DNA of 64,000 nt from Branchiostoma floridae (Eukaryota > Chordata > Leptocardii > Amphioxiformes > Branchiostomatidae), in contig NC_049988.1 in NCBI RefSeq assembly GCF_000003815.2, forward strand, positions 20,300,423-20,364,422, given 5' to 3'. Every line of letters starts with the position of its first letter. Positions within the stretch are counted from its first letter, which is position 1. Below, piece by piece: positions 54,222 through 64,000 of this stretch. Below the pieces are notes generated by a model that worked only from the letters and a program-made list of their open reading frames with translations, searched no databases and was not told the origin of the DNA. The position numbers and the translations under genes are program-made.

Positions 54222-55369
54222 CCGGTGTGACAGCGATCTCGCCCCCCCCGGCGATCTCGCCCCCCCGGGGGGCGAGATCACTAGCGTTTTCGCCCCCCTT
54301 TAGTGTTTTCGCCCCCCCCCCCAAAGAGCAGCTGGCTACTACATATTACAGGTGCGCTACCTGGTACTATACTGCACCTGGGGAGTAACGTATATGGTGT
54401 GTTACCTGGTACCTATATGGCACCTTATTACCGTACCGTAAGATGTCCTACCTCGAAAGTCGATACTATATTGTTCGGTGCAAACATTGAAATGAAAAAG
54501 ACAATTTTTGCAGCTGAGGTGGCATAAAAACAGTGCTACTGCGAACGTATAAATCAACACCGTCTATGGTACGGAATACGTCAGCTATATGTTTTCAATT
54601 TGTCACAGTGTTTTCTTTCTTGTGCTGGAAACATTTCCAAAGCACTAACAAAAACACACGTGAATAATAGTTTCTCATTATAAACACTATCTACGCGCAA
54701 GTTGATATAGCTGTTGCTAAATGCTACACAAACACTGGTAAAGTACCTGTCTTAAGAAACACGGGTAAATGCATCAGTTCCTAAATACTAGAAAAAACAG
54801 TCATGTTGGAGGTGAAGATATCCCTTGGCCAGGTGCATATACCAAAATGTGCGTTATTCTAATTAATACCTAATATTTGCATAATTAATAAAGACATTAC
54901 ATAGTTCTTTTGTGGTCACTTCATGGTAGAGACTTCATATTGGAGATATATAGGTTGCTTGAGGACGGGTGAATACAATGAAATACATCTTATGTCAAGA
55001 CTCAGGTATATGCAATAATGGGAATACAAGGGACCAAACCCTCCTTGTCTGAAACAAGTTCAACTATCTTATTACCATGCAATTACGTTAATATTGATAC
55101 TATGAATGGAGTTATGTATCAAACTCGTGTACTTATATCATTCTGAAACTACATTTTGTGATTTATACCAATCAACTTCTAAAATGTCATGTAAACCCGT
55201 TTTTTTGGGGGGGGGGCGAAATCGCTAAAGGGGGGCGAGGTAGGGGGGCGAGATCACTAGCCGGGGAGGGCGAGATCGCTAGTGATTTCGCCCCGGGGGG
55301 GCGAGATCGCTAGTGATTTCGCCCCCAGGGGGGCGAGATCACGGGGGGGCGAGATCGCTGTCACACCGG
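54222..55369. mobile_element. 1.15-kb element with G/C-rich iterated ends, just after the methyltransferase stop
   Basis: Inverted termini TGTGACAGCGATCTCGCCCC, each preceded outward by CCGG, bound the insert. Subterminal iterons of the form GGGGGGCGAGATCGCTAGTG occur on both sides, at least five on the right. The left end begins 12 bases after the stop codon, so the element lies in the 3' untranslated region. No transposase is seen. The AT-rich middle (54,330-55,190) holds nothing recognised. Confidence 0.8.
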
Positions 55370-55378
55370 ATTCAATGT

Positions 55379-55472
55379 AATCACCTTCGTCTACGAGGTC
55401 CTGTAGCGGGCGACATTCCGGCTTAAATGTGATCATCTTCGTCTACAAGGTCCTGCAGCGGGCGACAGTCCG
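55379..55472 (+). repeat. Duplicated 3' end of methyltransferase exon 5
   Basis: Two further copies of ACCTTCGTCTACAAGGTCCT followed by (T/C)AGCGGGCGACA, matching the real exon end at 54,186-54,222. The first keeps the TAG stop and the second reads CAG. They probably reflect a tandem duplication that predates the 1.15-kb insertion. Confidence 0.75.
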
Positions 55473-55493
55473 GCTTAAATGTGGTGTACTGAA

Positions 55494-55499
55494 AATAAA
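55494..55499 (+). terminator. Likely polyadenylation signal of the methyltransferase gene
   Basis: AATAAA follows the duplicated exon end. Using it would include the whole 1.15-kb element in the mRNA. Confidence 0.4.
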
Positions 55500-55744
55500 G
55501 TTTTACGAATCGAAAGCGTTTTCTAGTCGTGTTGTTTCTCACCTCAACGATATTATTATTCTTTTCTATTTTTCTTTTTGGACAGACGAGGACAACGCGA
55601 CACTGCACTCAAATAGTAACTCGTTAGTGCAGTGCCACAGTGCCACATACAAAGTACAGACAGAAGGTAAAGTTAGATTTTCTTTTACGCCCCCCCCCCC
55701 CCCATGTGTCCCATTGACTGTATAGTTGTAAAATCAATTGAAAA

Positions 55745-56310
55745 AGGCGTATGAATATTTCATGGTGTCTATAGCATTTCTCCATTCTGCTGGAAAATCT
55801 GCGACAATACCGGACCCCAGCCCGTTGTACACTCCGAGGGTGAACTGCAGTGACGTCTTACAAGGCTAAGGAACAGCTAAGGAAACGCGTTTTTTGTTCT
55901 TCACGAACTGACAAGAAACAACTTGCTGTTGTTGGTGCTCTGTTAAGCTACTGGTGGGAGGAATAAAATCTGCCGCTTCCGTCCTGCTGACTAGCCTGTG
56001 TTTAGACAATCTCTCGCTAGCGGGGGTTAATGACAATTGTAGCGCCGGCCGCTAGGGGCGCGACATGTTCCAAATCTTGCCATTTATCACCACAAGGAGA
56101 TTTCGATCAGACCCATTCTTGAATATCTGACTTCTCCCGGTAATTGAAAAAAGGCAATCTAACTATTAAAATGGTGGAGTAATGAAAAGGGACGTATGAA
56201 CATATCATTGTGTCCGTACCATTTCTCCGTTCTGCTGGAAAATCTGTGACAATAAACCCCCCAACCCCAACCCCCAACAGTTCTACACTCCGAGGACGCA
56301 CTAATTTTCA
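55745..56310. repeat. Pair of related non-coding segments
   Basis: About 105 bp at 55,745-55,850 recur at 56,190-56,300, sharing TCTGCTGGAAAATCTG(C/T)G and TACACTCCGAGG. Between them is unassigned sequence with a GGCCGCTAGGGGCGCG motif. No gene is seen. Confidence 0.55.
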
Positions 56311-56375
56311 GTGTGGTTTGCAGTAAGGCTACAGCAAGTACATTTTATGGATGACATCCTCTGTAGACTGCAAAA

Positions 56376-56620
56376 ATGAATGAATGAATGAATGAAGACC
56401 TTTATTGTACGTTTTTGCTTTCTAACAAGCTAAGTACAGGTCAAGGTGAATAGGATACATCTCCTACTGCAAAAATAGTGAGATAGGGCGAAAAAAGAAC
56501 AAGATGGGTAAAAAAAAACTATATTTTCAAAATACATGCCTTAAACGTTGAACAAGAATTAAATGGACAAAACATGGCATCACGGTCAACTGAACATTCA
56601 TTCCTGTATTCAAGACGTGT
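56376..56620 (-). mobile_element. Probable 3' tail of a reverse-oriented retrotransposon
   Basis: (AATG)n at 56,376-56,396 is followed by AAGACCTTTATTGTACG. On the - strand this reads as TACAATAAAGGTCTT then a TTCA repeat tail, the typical end of a CR1/L2-type element. No coding part remains. Confidence 0.45.
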
Positions 56621-56989
56621 ACTGGTGTAGCAAAGGTGATACTAGTGTGGTATACTGGTATCACCTAACAAGTTGGCAACTACACTCATGACTTCCATAT
56701 TGGTGCCACTATCACAACTATCCAATTAGTGTCATGCATTCTTAATATGCATGATTCATGCATTCCAGTAACGACACCATTATCCGACGAACTTAATTTT
56801 AAGCGGATCCGGACATAGAGACGAAAACAACATTCGGGTCCGTTTTTCTTTGACCGGTCCAACAAGAAAAGCTGGTTTCGAGATGTACCATTACCGACCC
56901 CTAATTTCGACTGTTACGTCGTACCGCTATATTATGTTGGTAATCAGTGTTTGTCCAGTTTATTTACCCTTTGACCCTGAAGACACCGC

Positions 56990-57259
56990 ATGGAACCAAC
57001 TACACAGAACACAAAGCCAGTGAGGAAAACACCGACACTGCAGAACAACAAGCTACACATACAGCCGCCTCCCATGCGACCACCCTTCAACCCTGCTGGA
57101 TGTCAGCCGCCACCTTTCCCGTGGAACCCAGTACCCCCGCCGCCTCCCCAGTGGAACAACGAAAACCAACGGGCTGGAGCGACATGGAGTGCGTCACAAG
57201 ACAAACGTCACATGGCAGAGAAGCTCGTGAACATGTTGACGGACTTTCTGAGATACTGA
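56990..57259 (+). CDS. Retrotransposon ORF1 (small, proline-rich)
   Basis: An 89-residue frame starting MEPTTQNTK is rich in Pro (RPPFNPAGCQPPPFPWNP) and ends with KRHMAEKLVNMLTDFLRY. No esterase, RRM or zinc-knuckle motif is seen. The position just before ORF2 suggests an RNA-binding ORF1 product, but the identity is not proven. The overlapping frame at 56,947-57,264 is a shadow. Confidence 0.45.
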   Translation: MEPTTQNTKPVRKTPTLQNNKLHIQPPPMRPPFNPAGCQPPPFPWNPVPPPPPQWNNENQRAGATWSASQDKRHMAEKLVNMLTDFLRY

Positions 57260-57509
57260 CTTAATGACTAATCTGACTGAATCAGGTAACTAAATCTCCC
57301 TTTCTTATTTTTCGACGCCAAACTTTCTCAATTATAATAGCCTAATTTGGACCTGATCCTAATAATGTAGAATACATATGTATACCTACTTGTGTAATGC
57401 CCCATTGTTACGTTAATTTTGTATTGATACACTCCGCTCATATGTATTCATGCTCTAACTATTGTCTGTGATACCTCCGGCTTCCTAATTCGGCACCTTT
57501 GACCCAAGA

Positions 57510-60500
57510 ATGTCTATCCAAAAGGTAGCACTTAAGTTCTGTTCTTGGAACGTTCAAGGTGGTCTTAGGAGGAAATGTCAAGATGAAGAGTTCGTTTCTA
57601 GATTAGAAGAATATGATTTTGTTTGCCTCCAGGAGACCTGGCTCAAGCCAGGGGAAAAATGTAGAATAGAATCTTTTAATTATTTTAGAAGTGATAGGGA
57701 TGTAAAAAAGACTGCTAAAAGAAGTTCAGGCGGGATAGTCATAATGTTCAAAAACAAACTCACCAAAGGTCTTACAAAACTACCGTCAAAACATAAAGAT
57801 ATCCTCTGGTGTAAGTTAGATAAGATATTCTTTGGCCTAGAGCAAGATCTGTTTGTCGGCTGTGTGTATTTCTCTCCGGAAAACTCATCAATCCCAGAAA
57901 CGAAAAACAATTCCCTATTTGATATCGTACAAGATGACATATGCAAATTCTCAAATCAAGGTAATGTCATGCTGCTTGGTGATTTTAACGCCAGAACAGC
58001 GTCCCTTCAGGAAACAGTAATTGAAGATGATTGCCTAAACCACGACTCCATAGATCTAAAAGACACGCCTCAGAGATCGAGTTACGACAAAACAATTAAT
58101 AGATATGGTAATAATCTAATTGACCTTTGTTCGGCAGCCAATCTTAATATCCTAAATGGCCGGGTTGCAGGAGACTTATCCGGTAAATTTACCTGCCACA
58201 AGTACAATGGTTCAAGTGTGGTTGATTACTTCATTGTTAGCTCGGAATTTTTTTCCAAAGTTCAGTATTTGAAAGTGAACGACTTTTCTGTGTTTTCAGA
58301 CCATTGTTTACTGTCTTGTTCTATTTCCACAAATTATTCACCGTACATAAAAAAGGTTCAAACCCTGACTAATCCTCTGCCAAGTAAATACATTTGGGAT
58401 GATGACTCAAAAGCGAAATTCTTAGAGGCATTACAAGCTCGCTCAACTCTAATAGATTTACAGAAATTTATGGATAAGCCTTTCTCGACCGTAGAAGGTG
58501 CCGTGAAAGAAATCGAAGACATTATCATACATGTTGCCGACAAGTCATTACGAAAGATTGTCCACAAAAAGAAAAAGAAAAGAAAAAACAAAAATAATCC
58601 ATGGTTCAACCAGTCATGTGCTGCTCTCAAACGGAAAATCAATCATTTAGCTACAGAATTCTCTAAATGTCCCTGGAAACTCGATCTTCGCCATGCCTAT
58701 TTTAACAACCTCAAGATTTACAAGAAAAAGATTAAAACAGAAAGAAAACTCTTCAAAGAAAGGCAATGGAACAATCTTTATAATCTTAGCAAATCAGACC
58801 CACAAAAATTTTGGAGAGAAATGAAAATTCAAAACCAGGATGGAAATGATAAACAAGATGAAAATAATAATATAAGCCCCGAAGAATGGAAATCTCACTT
58901 CAAAAACCTAAACGACCTTGTCAAAAGTAATGAAGCTGACACAGATTTCCATCAACATGTCGGTCAGAAAGACCCAGATCTTCTTCAGACAACGGGAAGT
59001 AATATTCAAGTTGACATAGGAAATAAAGAGCATACTGAAACTATTATCAAAATCCTTGCAAATAAAACGGGGAATCCCTTGGACTACGACATCTCAGAAG
59101 ACGAAATCATAGCCGGACTACATAAAGTAAAGTGTCGTAAAGCCTGCGGCACAGACTCCATTACCAACGAAATGCTAAAATGTGGCGCAAACCAACTTGT
59201 CATGCCACTGAAGAAACTGTTCAATCTCGCCATCCAGTCCGGTACATTTCCCCACCAATGGAGTCAAAACATTCTCGTTCCCATACACAAAAGTGGCAAT
59301 ACATGCAATCCGTCAAATTATAGAGGGATCGCGATTTCTAGTTGCGTTGGAAAATTGTTCACTCTCATATTAAGTAACCGTCTGCAGCACTTTCTAGAAG
59401 ATAACAATCTATTGACTCCTTTCCAATCCGGATTTAGACAAAATTTCCGGACTAGTGACAACATCTTCGTGCTTAAGACTATCATCGATAANNNNNNNNN
59501 NNNNNNNNNNNNNNNNNNNNNNNNNNNNNNNNNNNNNNNNNNNNNNNNNNNNNNNNNNNNNNNNNNNNNNNNNNNNNNNNNNNNNNNNNNNAAAAAGCGT
59601 TCGATTCTGTTTGGAGAGATGGCTTGTACTACAAACTGTTATCATCAGGCATAGGTGGACAATTCTTCAGAATCATACAATCCATGTATTCCAACGTAAA
59701 ATATTGTGTTAAAACTCCTAATGGCCTATCAGACTACTTTAAATCAACGTGCGGCGTACGCCAAGGGTGTAACCTAAGCCCCCTTCTATTCAACCTTTTC
59801 ATAAATGACCTTCCATCCGAGTTGTCTTCATCATTATGTGATCCTGTCAGTCTCGAGAATACTCCAATTAACAGTCTCCTATGGGCAGACGACCTTGTCC
59901 TCCTCTCAAAGTCAGAAAAGGGTCTTCAAGAGTGCCTAAAAAGACTGGACAGATTTTGCTCACTCTGGAAGCTAGCAATCAATAGAGACAAAACTAAAGT
60001 GATGATTTTTTCCAAAAATGGTCGAACAGCTAACAACAAAAACTCAAATTTCCAATCACAAGGACAGGTTTTAAACATTGCAAACTTCTATACCTATCTG
60101 GGGGTAGAGATAACACCCTCCGGATCATTTCAGCGTGCAACAAAACAACTCAGAATAAAAGCCCTCCGGGCTTCTTTCAAACTTAGATCCCTCCTTCTAT
60201 CAAACTACAACCCATCCATTCCGCTAGCCCTTGATTTATTTAATAGTTTAGTCAAACCAATTTTGCTTTATTGTAGCGAGATACTGGGAACAACAGTTCA
60301 ATCACGGGATCTCATCCTTAACGGAGTAACGGAATATCCAAATGAAAACATAAGACAAATAGTATCCAACATTATATCTCCGATACTAGGATCAGATGTT
60401 AATATCCGTAGAGCTAATCGTGTCGGTAAAAAATCCGACCCACCATCTAACCGTCCAGTTCTGATTCGACTCAGCAAGTACAACGATAAGCTACAGATAA

Positions 60501-61339
60501 TATACCATTCCAATACTTTAGCAAAACAAAACATTACGGTTATCCAACCTCCGATTTCTTACGAGGTTTCCGACCTAGAATATGTTCTTCTAAACTTCTG
60601 CAAGATACTTCTCCGCGTCCCCAAAAGTTCAGTTAACGCTGCCGTAAGGGGAGAATTGGGCATGTTCCCGCTATACATAGATACTCAGACTCAACTGGTT
60701 AAATATTGGATAAGATTGAACAGCCTTCCGAATGACAGAATAGTGAAAAAGGCATATAATGAAGCTGTAAGACTAGAACAAGACTGGGTTATACATGTAC
60801 GAGATACACTCTGCAGACATGGGTTCCAAAATATTTGGCTGAACCCTACCATTAGCGCCAACTATTTTGGAAACATGTTCAAGGAGCGCCTTAAAGACGA
60901 GTTTCTATCCAGCTGGCGACAAAAAATCAAAAGTTTCAGTAAACTCGAGACATATTCAAAAATAAAATCTGAATTCCAGATTGAGAAATACTTGCTTTCG
61001 GTCCAAAACAAATCCTTCGTAGCCAATACAACAAAACTGAGAATTGCTTCACACCGGTTAGAAATTGAAAAAGGCCGTCACAATAATGTCCCAGCAAGCC
61101 AGAGACTGTGTCCAACATGCAAAGAAGGCGTAGAAGATGAATACCATTTCATGATAGAATGTCCGACTTACATAGAAGAAAGAGCTAAATTAATGCAGAC
61201 GATAAAGTACAAATCACTACCAAAGACAAACAGAGAGCTTTTTCATGTACTTATGTCATGTCCCGACACTGTTTCCGTTTACGTAGGTCAATACATATAC
61301 ACATCAATGCAGAAAAGAAACCTCATGATATCAACTTAA
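57510..61339 (+). CDS. Retrotransposon ORF2: endonuclease and reverse transcriptase
   Basis: The N-terminal part is an APE-type endonuclease: FCSWNVQGG, LQETWL, LLGDFNAR and SDHCLLSC appear in order. The reverse transcriptase follows with VKCRKACGTDSITNEMLK, NYRGIAISS, FQSGFR, KAFDSVW, CGVRQGCNLSPLLFNLFIND and the catalytic LLWADDLVLL. The C-terminus holds LCPTCKEGVEDEYHFMIECP, a CCHC-like knuckle. A 100-N gap (59,492-59,591) cuts the region just before KAFDS. Frames before and after differ by the arbitrary gap length; a true gap of length 2 modulo 3 would restore one frame. No other stop or frameshift was found. Confidence 0.93.
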
Positions 61340-61715
61340 TTTGTGAACATTGTCATAGTAATGTAATATACTAGACGATAAGATCCCCGCTGTGTCTCCT
61401 CTCCATCATATTGCTTGTATAAAATGGAGCCCGAATGCAGTATGTATAAAATCGAGCCTGAATGTAGTATGTATTAGATTCATGTTATTAGCAAATAGTT
61501 TGTAGCAACATTCTAGATTTGTTTGACATCGATGCATCATACACTATGTTCCTTCGAACATTGCATAACCTTCATCTATTGTTACTTCTACTACTAGTAT
61601 ATTACTAGTTGCCTTATGCATTATAACGTTACCTAAGTTTGCCATACATTGTACCCGTTTTACAATTGTTGTGCAATAAACTTTGACTTTGACTTTTTCT
61701 ATCACCATCATCAAC

Positions 61716-63480
61716 ATGGCTGCCGCCGCAAACAAAGAAACCCACGCCAGCGCAGTTTTCGTTTGTCCCCGTTCCTTCAAAGACGAGAGCTATCTGCACG
61801 GGTTTCTTGGAACTGTCGGTGACTTACAGAAGGATGGGGTACTGCAGGATGTCGTCCTCGAAGTCGAGGGCCGGCGGTTTCCCTGCCATCGGCTTGTTCT
61901 GTCCGCGGCCAGCCCCTACTTCAGGGCCATGTTTTCAAGTGACATGGCGGAAATTCGTCAGAAGACGGTTGTTTTACAGGTAGGGTTGGCATGATTACTT
62001 GTTGTTAGAATAGAGTAAAACATGGAACTTCCATAGTAGTATCCTACAAAACATATAAACTGGGGGAACTCATTGTTTACCCCAGAGTTGCTTTCTTTGC
62101 CGTCGCTTCGCCCCCCTCCCCAGTTTAAATTAAAAAGTATTATACTGTTTAGGGGCTAGCTAAGGGTCAACTTTCTGCGTTAAACTGCTGATTTTTATGT
62201 TCTTCCTCTAATATTCTTCTGTCATTTTTGTGGATACCTCTAAAAACATTCTGTGTTTTCTAAACAAATTTGACTTTCTAGTTTTTTTGGTCAAGTCAGA
62301 ATCTGATCAGTGCATTTAGAATTATTCAATAGATAGTATATTCAACATGATAAGGATCAGAGAACTGATCGAAAGATTGTTAGTTAGTGTAAGGATGTCA
62401 GTCTAAAATTGTAAAATAAAATAAGATATTGGATGGTCTGAAGATTTTACCCTCATTACTGAACTCAGATATATAGTACATATTGTGTTTTATGTTTTAC
62501 CCGGGCCGTATTTACGTTCGATATCCATGTTCCGACCACTCCTTATTTTACATTATGCCATACCTGCGATATTGTTTGATATGAGTGTTCCGGACCTGAT
62601 GGTATCATGATAAAAACCGTACCACACAGGCTTCGAATATAACTTACTAGTATAAGTTTTAGGCTTCCATCGAATATTTCAAACGTACTTTGCACACGCA
62701 TGCCGAATGTGACGCGATAGAAAATTCAAATACCCGATCTGGACGTTGGAATGTTGCTGTTGTCACAATTTTTGTTTGAGGACACCAAATTTTGTTAACT
62801 TCTGACGCATTTTGCATCGAAACATGTTTTCTCAGGTGGGTATGACAGAAATGAAATATAACATTAACAGGTGTATTCCGCATCACCCTTGGTCCCAGCC
62901 CTTCCGCTGGTCGGATCACTGTCTAGCCTTTGGGCGATCCTGCCCGCGGTCGGGGAATAATTTTTCTCAACTTTTCTTGGTTCATTCGTTTGTTCAAATT
63001 GACAAATAAATTCGTTGACGCGATGAGCATTAATGCTGCGTCTTTTGCCCTTGTTGTATTTCGTTAATTTTCTTCAGGTTGGCATGATACAGGTAGAAAT
63101 AAAATACAACACGGTATTCTGTGTCACCCTCTGTCCCTCGGGTGATACCCCTTGCTGTATTCTATATATATGTTCATGCCGGGTGGTTGTCATAATGTTT
63201 TATTATCCTGCAGGGTTTGAATGCTGTCGCCTTTGAGGAGATCCTGAGTTACATCTACTCAGGAACCCTCCGTGTGACTCTGGACAAAGTGCAGTCCCTG
63301 TACCAGGCAGCCAACCTCCTCCGACTGAGCTATGTGAGAGACACCTGCAGCAGCTACATGGTTAAAAACATGGAAGTGGAGAGCTCCAACTGTGTGAACT
63401 TGTACAAGTTTGCTGATGTCTTCTCTCAGGATATTGTCCGGGGTCGTTGTCAACAGTGGATCATCAAGCACTTTACTGAG
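61716..63480 (+). CDS. BTB-BACK (kelch-like) protein, 5' part
   Basis: Exons 61716..61979 and 63214..63480 join in phase 0 and give 177 residues, ending at a GTTAGT donor; the rest lies beyond the window. Residues about 35-135 are a BTB domain (LQDVVLEVEGRRFPCHRLVL, SPYFRAMFSSDM, EILSYIYSGTLRV). The BACK domain begins near 137 with NCVNLYKFADVF. Kelch repeats are expected downstream but not visible. Such proteins are usually substrate adaptors of Cullin-3 ubiquitin ligases. The ATG is chosen at MAAAANKETH because 61,683 lies in the tail of the upstream retrotransposon. Confidence 0.9.
61980..63213. other. Kelch-like gene intron 1 with dispersed repeat
   Basis: Positions about 62,500-63,130 contain the repeat family also found in FReD-3 intron 5's predecessor at 34,255-34,700: TTTGTTTGAGGACAC, GTTTTCTCAGGTGGGTATG and AATAAAATACAACACGG. 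The first 500 bp hold nothing recognised. The short ORFs are not supported. Confidence 0.5.
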
Positions 63481-63514
63481 GTTAGTCTTTGTAATGGGTT
63501 AGTCAAATGTCCCA

Positions 63515-63918
63515 TGTACACCTTTCTCACGCGGCGGCCATGATAGATCGAAGAACGAGGTCAATGAGGCAAACAGACAAAACTTATTTCTAAAATCAGG
63601 TCCCATTTAGTTTTCACCCAAACCACACAAATTTTCATGATATAAGATAGAATAATAAATATTACAAGAAGTGTTATGCACCGAAAGATGTAGCAATTTA
63701 AAGTAGTGTAGACTGACCCCATAGTCCATTAAGAGATGCAAAATAAAAACATAATAATGCAAATTTTTAACGAATTTGCAGCCATTCACTTATTGGTCGA
63801 TTTCCTAATTGGCAGGCTACCATTGGTCGAAATGCTAATTATGATGGACAGCCTTTTGTTTGCCACATTGAACTCGTTTTAGATCTATCATGGCCGCTGC
63901 GTGAGAAAGGTGTATACA
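63515..63918. mobile_element. MITE with ACACCTTTCTCACGC termini
   Basis: The left arm ACACCTTTCTCACGCGGCGG and the right arm, its reverse complement with one mismatch, extend through CCATGATAGATC to about 32 bp. Flanks TGT and ACA fit a short duplication. The element begins about 35 bp after the exon 2 donor of the kelch-like gene. The interior is AT-rich and non-coding. Confidence 0.85.
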
Positions 63919-64000
63919 AGGCTTGAAATACCACCTGCATATGCAGTTTAGTGCAGGTACAATTGGAGCTGTGCATTCATTTCTGGTGCATCTATCCTGC

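Larger units (their letters stand above)
56900..61698 (+). mobile_element. Near-full-length APE-type non-LTR retrotransposon (CR1/L2 group)
   Basis: The element has a small first ORF (56,990-57,259), a long second ORF with endonuclease and reverse transcriptase (57,510-61,339), a 3' untranslated region of about 330 bp, AATAAA at 61,675-61,680 and a short TTTGAC repeat tail. The order and tail match CR1/L2-like LINEs; the exact clade is not resolved by eye. Apart from the assembly gap the long frame is open, so the insertion looks young. Confidence 0.85.

Overview
The window is animal nuclear DNA, most likely from an amphioxus (Branchiostoma). This is an inference from three things: intron-containing genes with GT/AG splice sites; a cluster of type II membrane proteins that join a coiled coil, Gly-X-Y collagen repeats and a fibrinogen-related domain (FReD); and very dense small transposons, non-LTR retrotransposon remains and microsatellites. 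Three runs of 100 N are assembly gaps.

The left two thirds (about 1-40,450) is a tandem FReD lectin-like locus. Three genes lie on the + strand: FReD-1 (5588-11861, 562 aa model), FReD-2 (23081-26021, 393 aa) and FReD-3 (31521-35839, 494 aa). Each model has a cytoplasmic tail, one transmembrane helix, a coiled coil, collagen triplets and a C-terminal FReD that keeps its calcium-site motif and cysteines. The flanking DNA was duplicated with the genes. Related non-coding blocks lie at about 355-2300, 15,390-19,845, 26,590-27,880 and 35,970-40,450. The 5' regions are also duplicated, and two degenerate first-exon copies survive. Comparing the blocks gives filled and empty insertion sites for several elements, including a Helitron-like triplet with a 162-bp tandem-repeat core.

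The right third holds unrelated genes. A divergent Rac-type GTPase is on the - strand (42,229-47,044, 192 aa), with unusual switch I residues and a CSVM tail. A METTL27/WBSCR27-like methyltransferase is on the + strand (50,885-54,210, 215 aa); its last exon is preceded by three decayed partial copies of itself. A nearly full-length non-LTR retrotransposon (about 56.9-61.7 kb) ends about 18 bp before the start codon of a BTB-BACK (kelch-like) gene that runs out of the window.

The three FReD genes plausibly form one group of surface or shed recognition proteins: the scaffold is nearly constant and variation is concentrated around the presumed ligand pocket. The GTPase, methyltransferase and kelch-like genes show no functional link to the cluster. 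All gene models were spliced by eye from reading frame, splice consensus and paralogue comparison; no transcript evidence was available.
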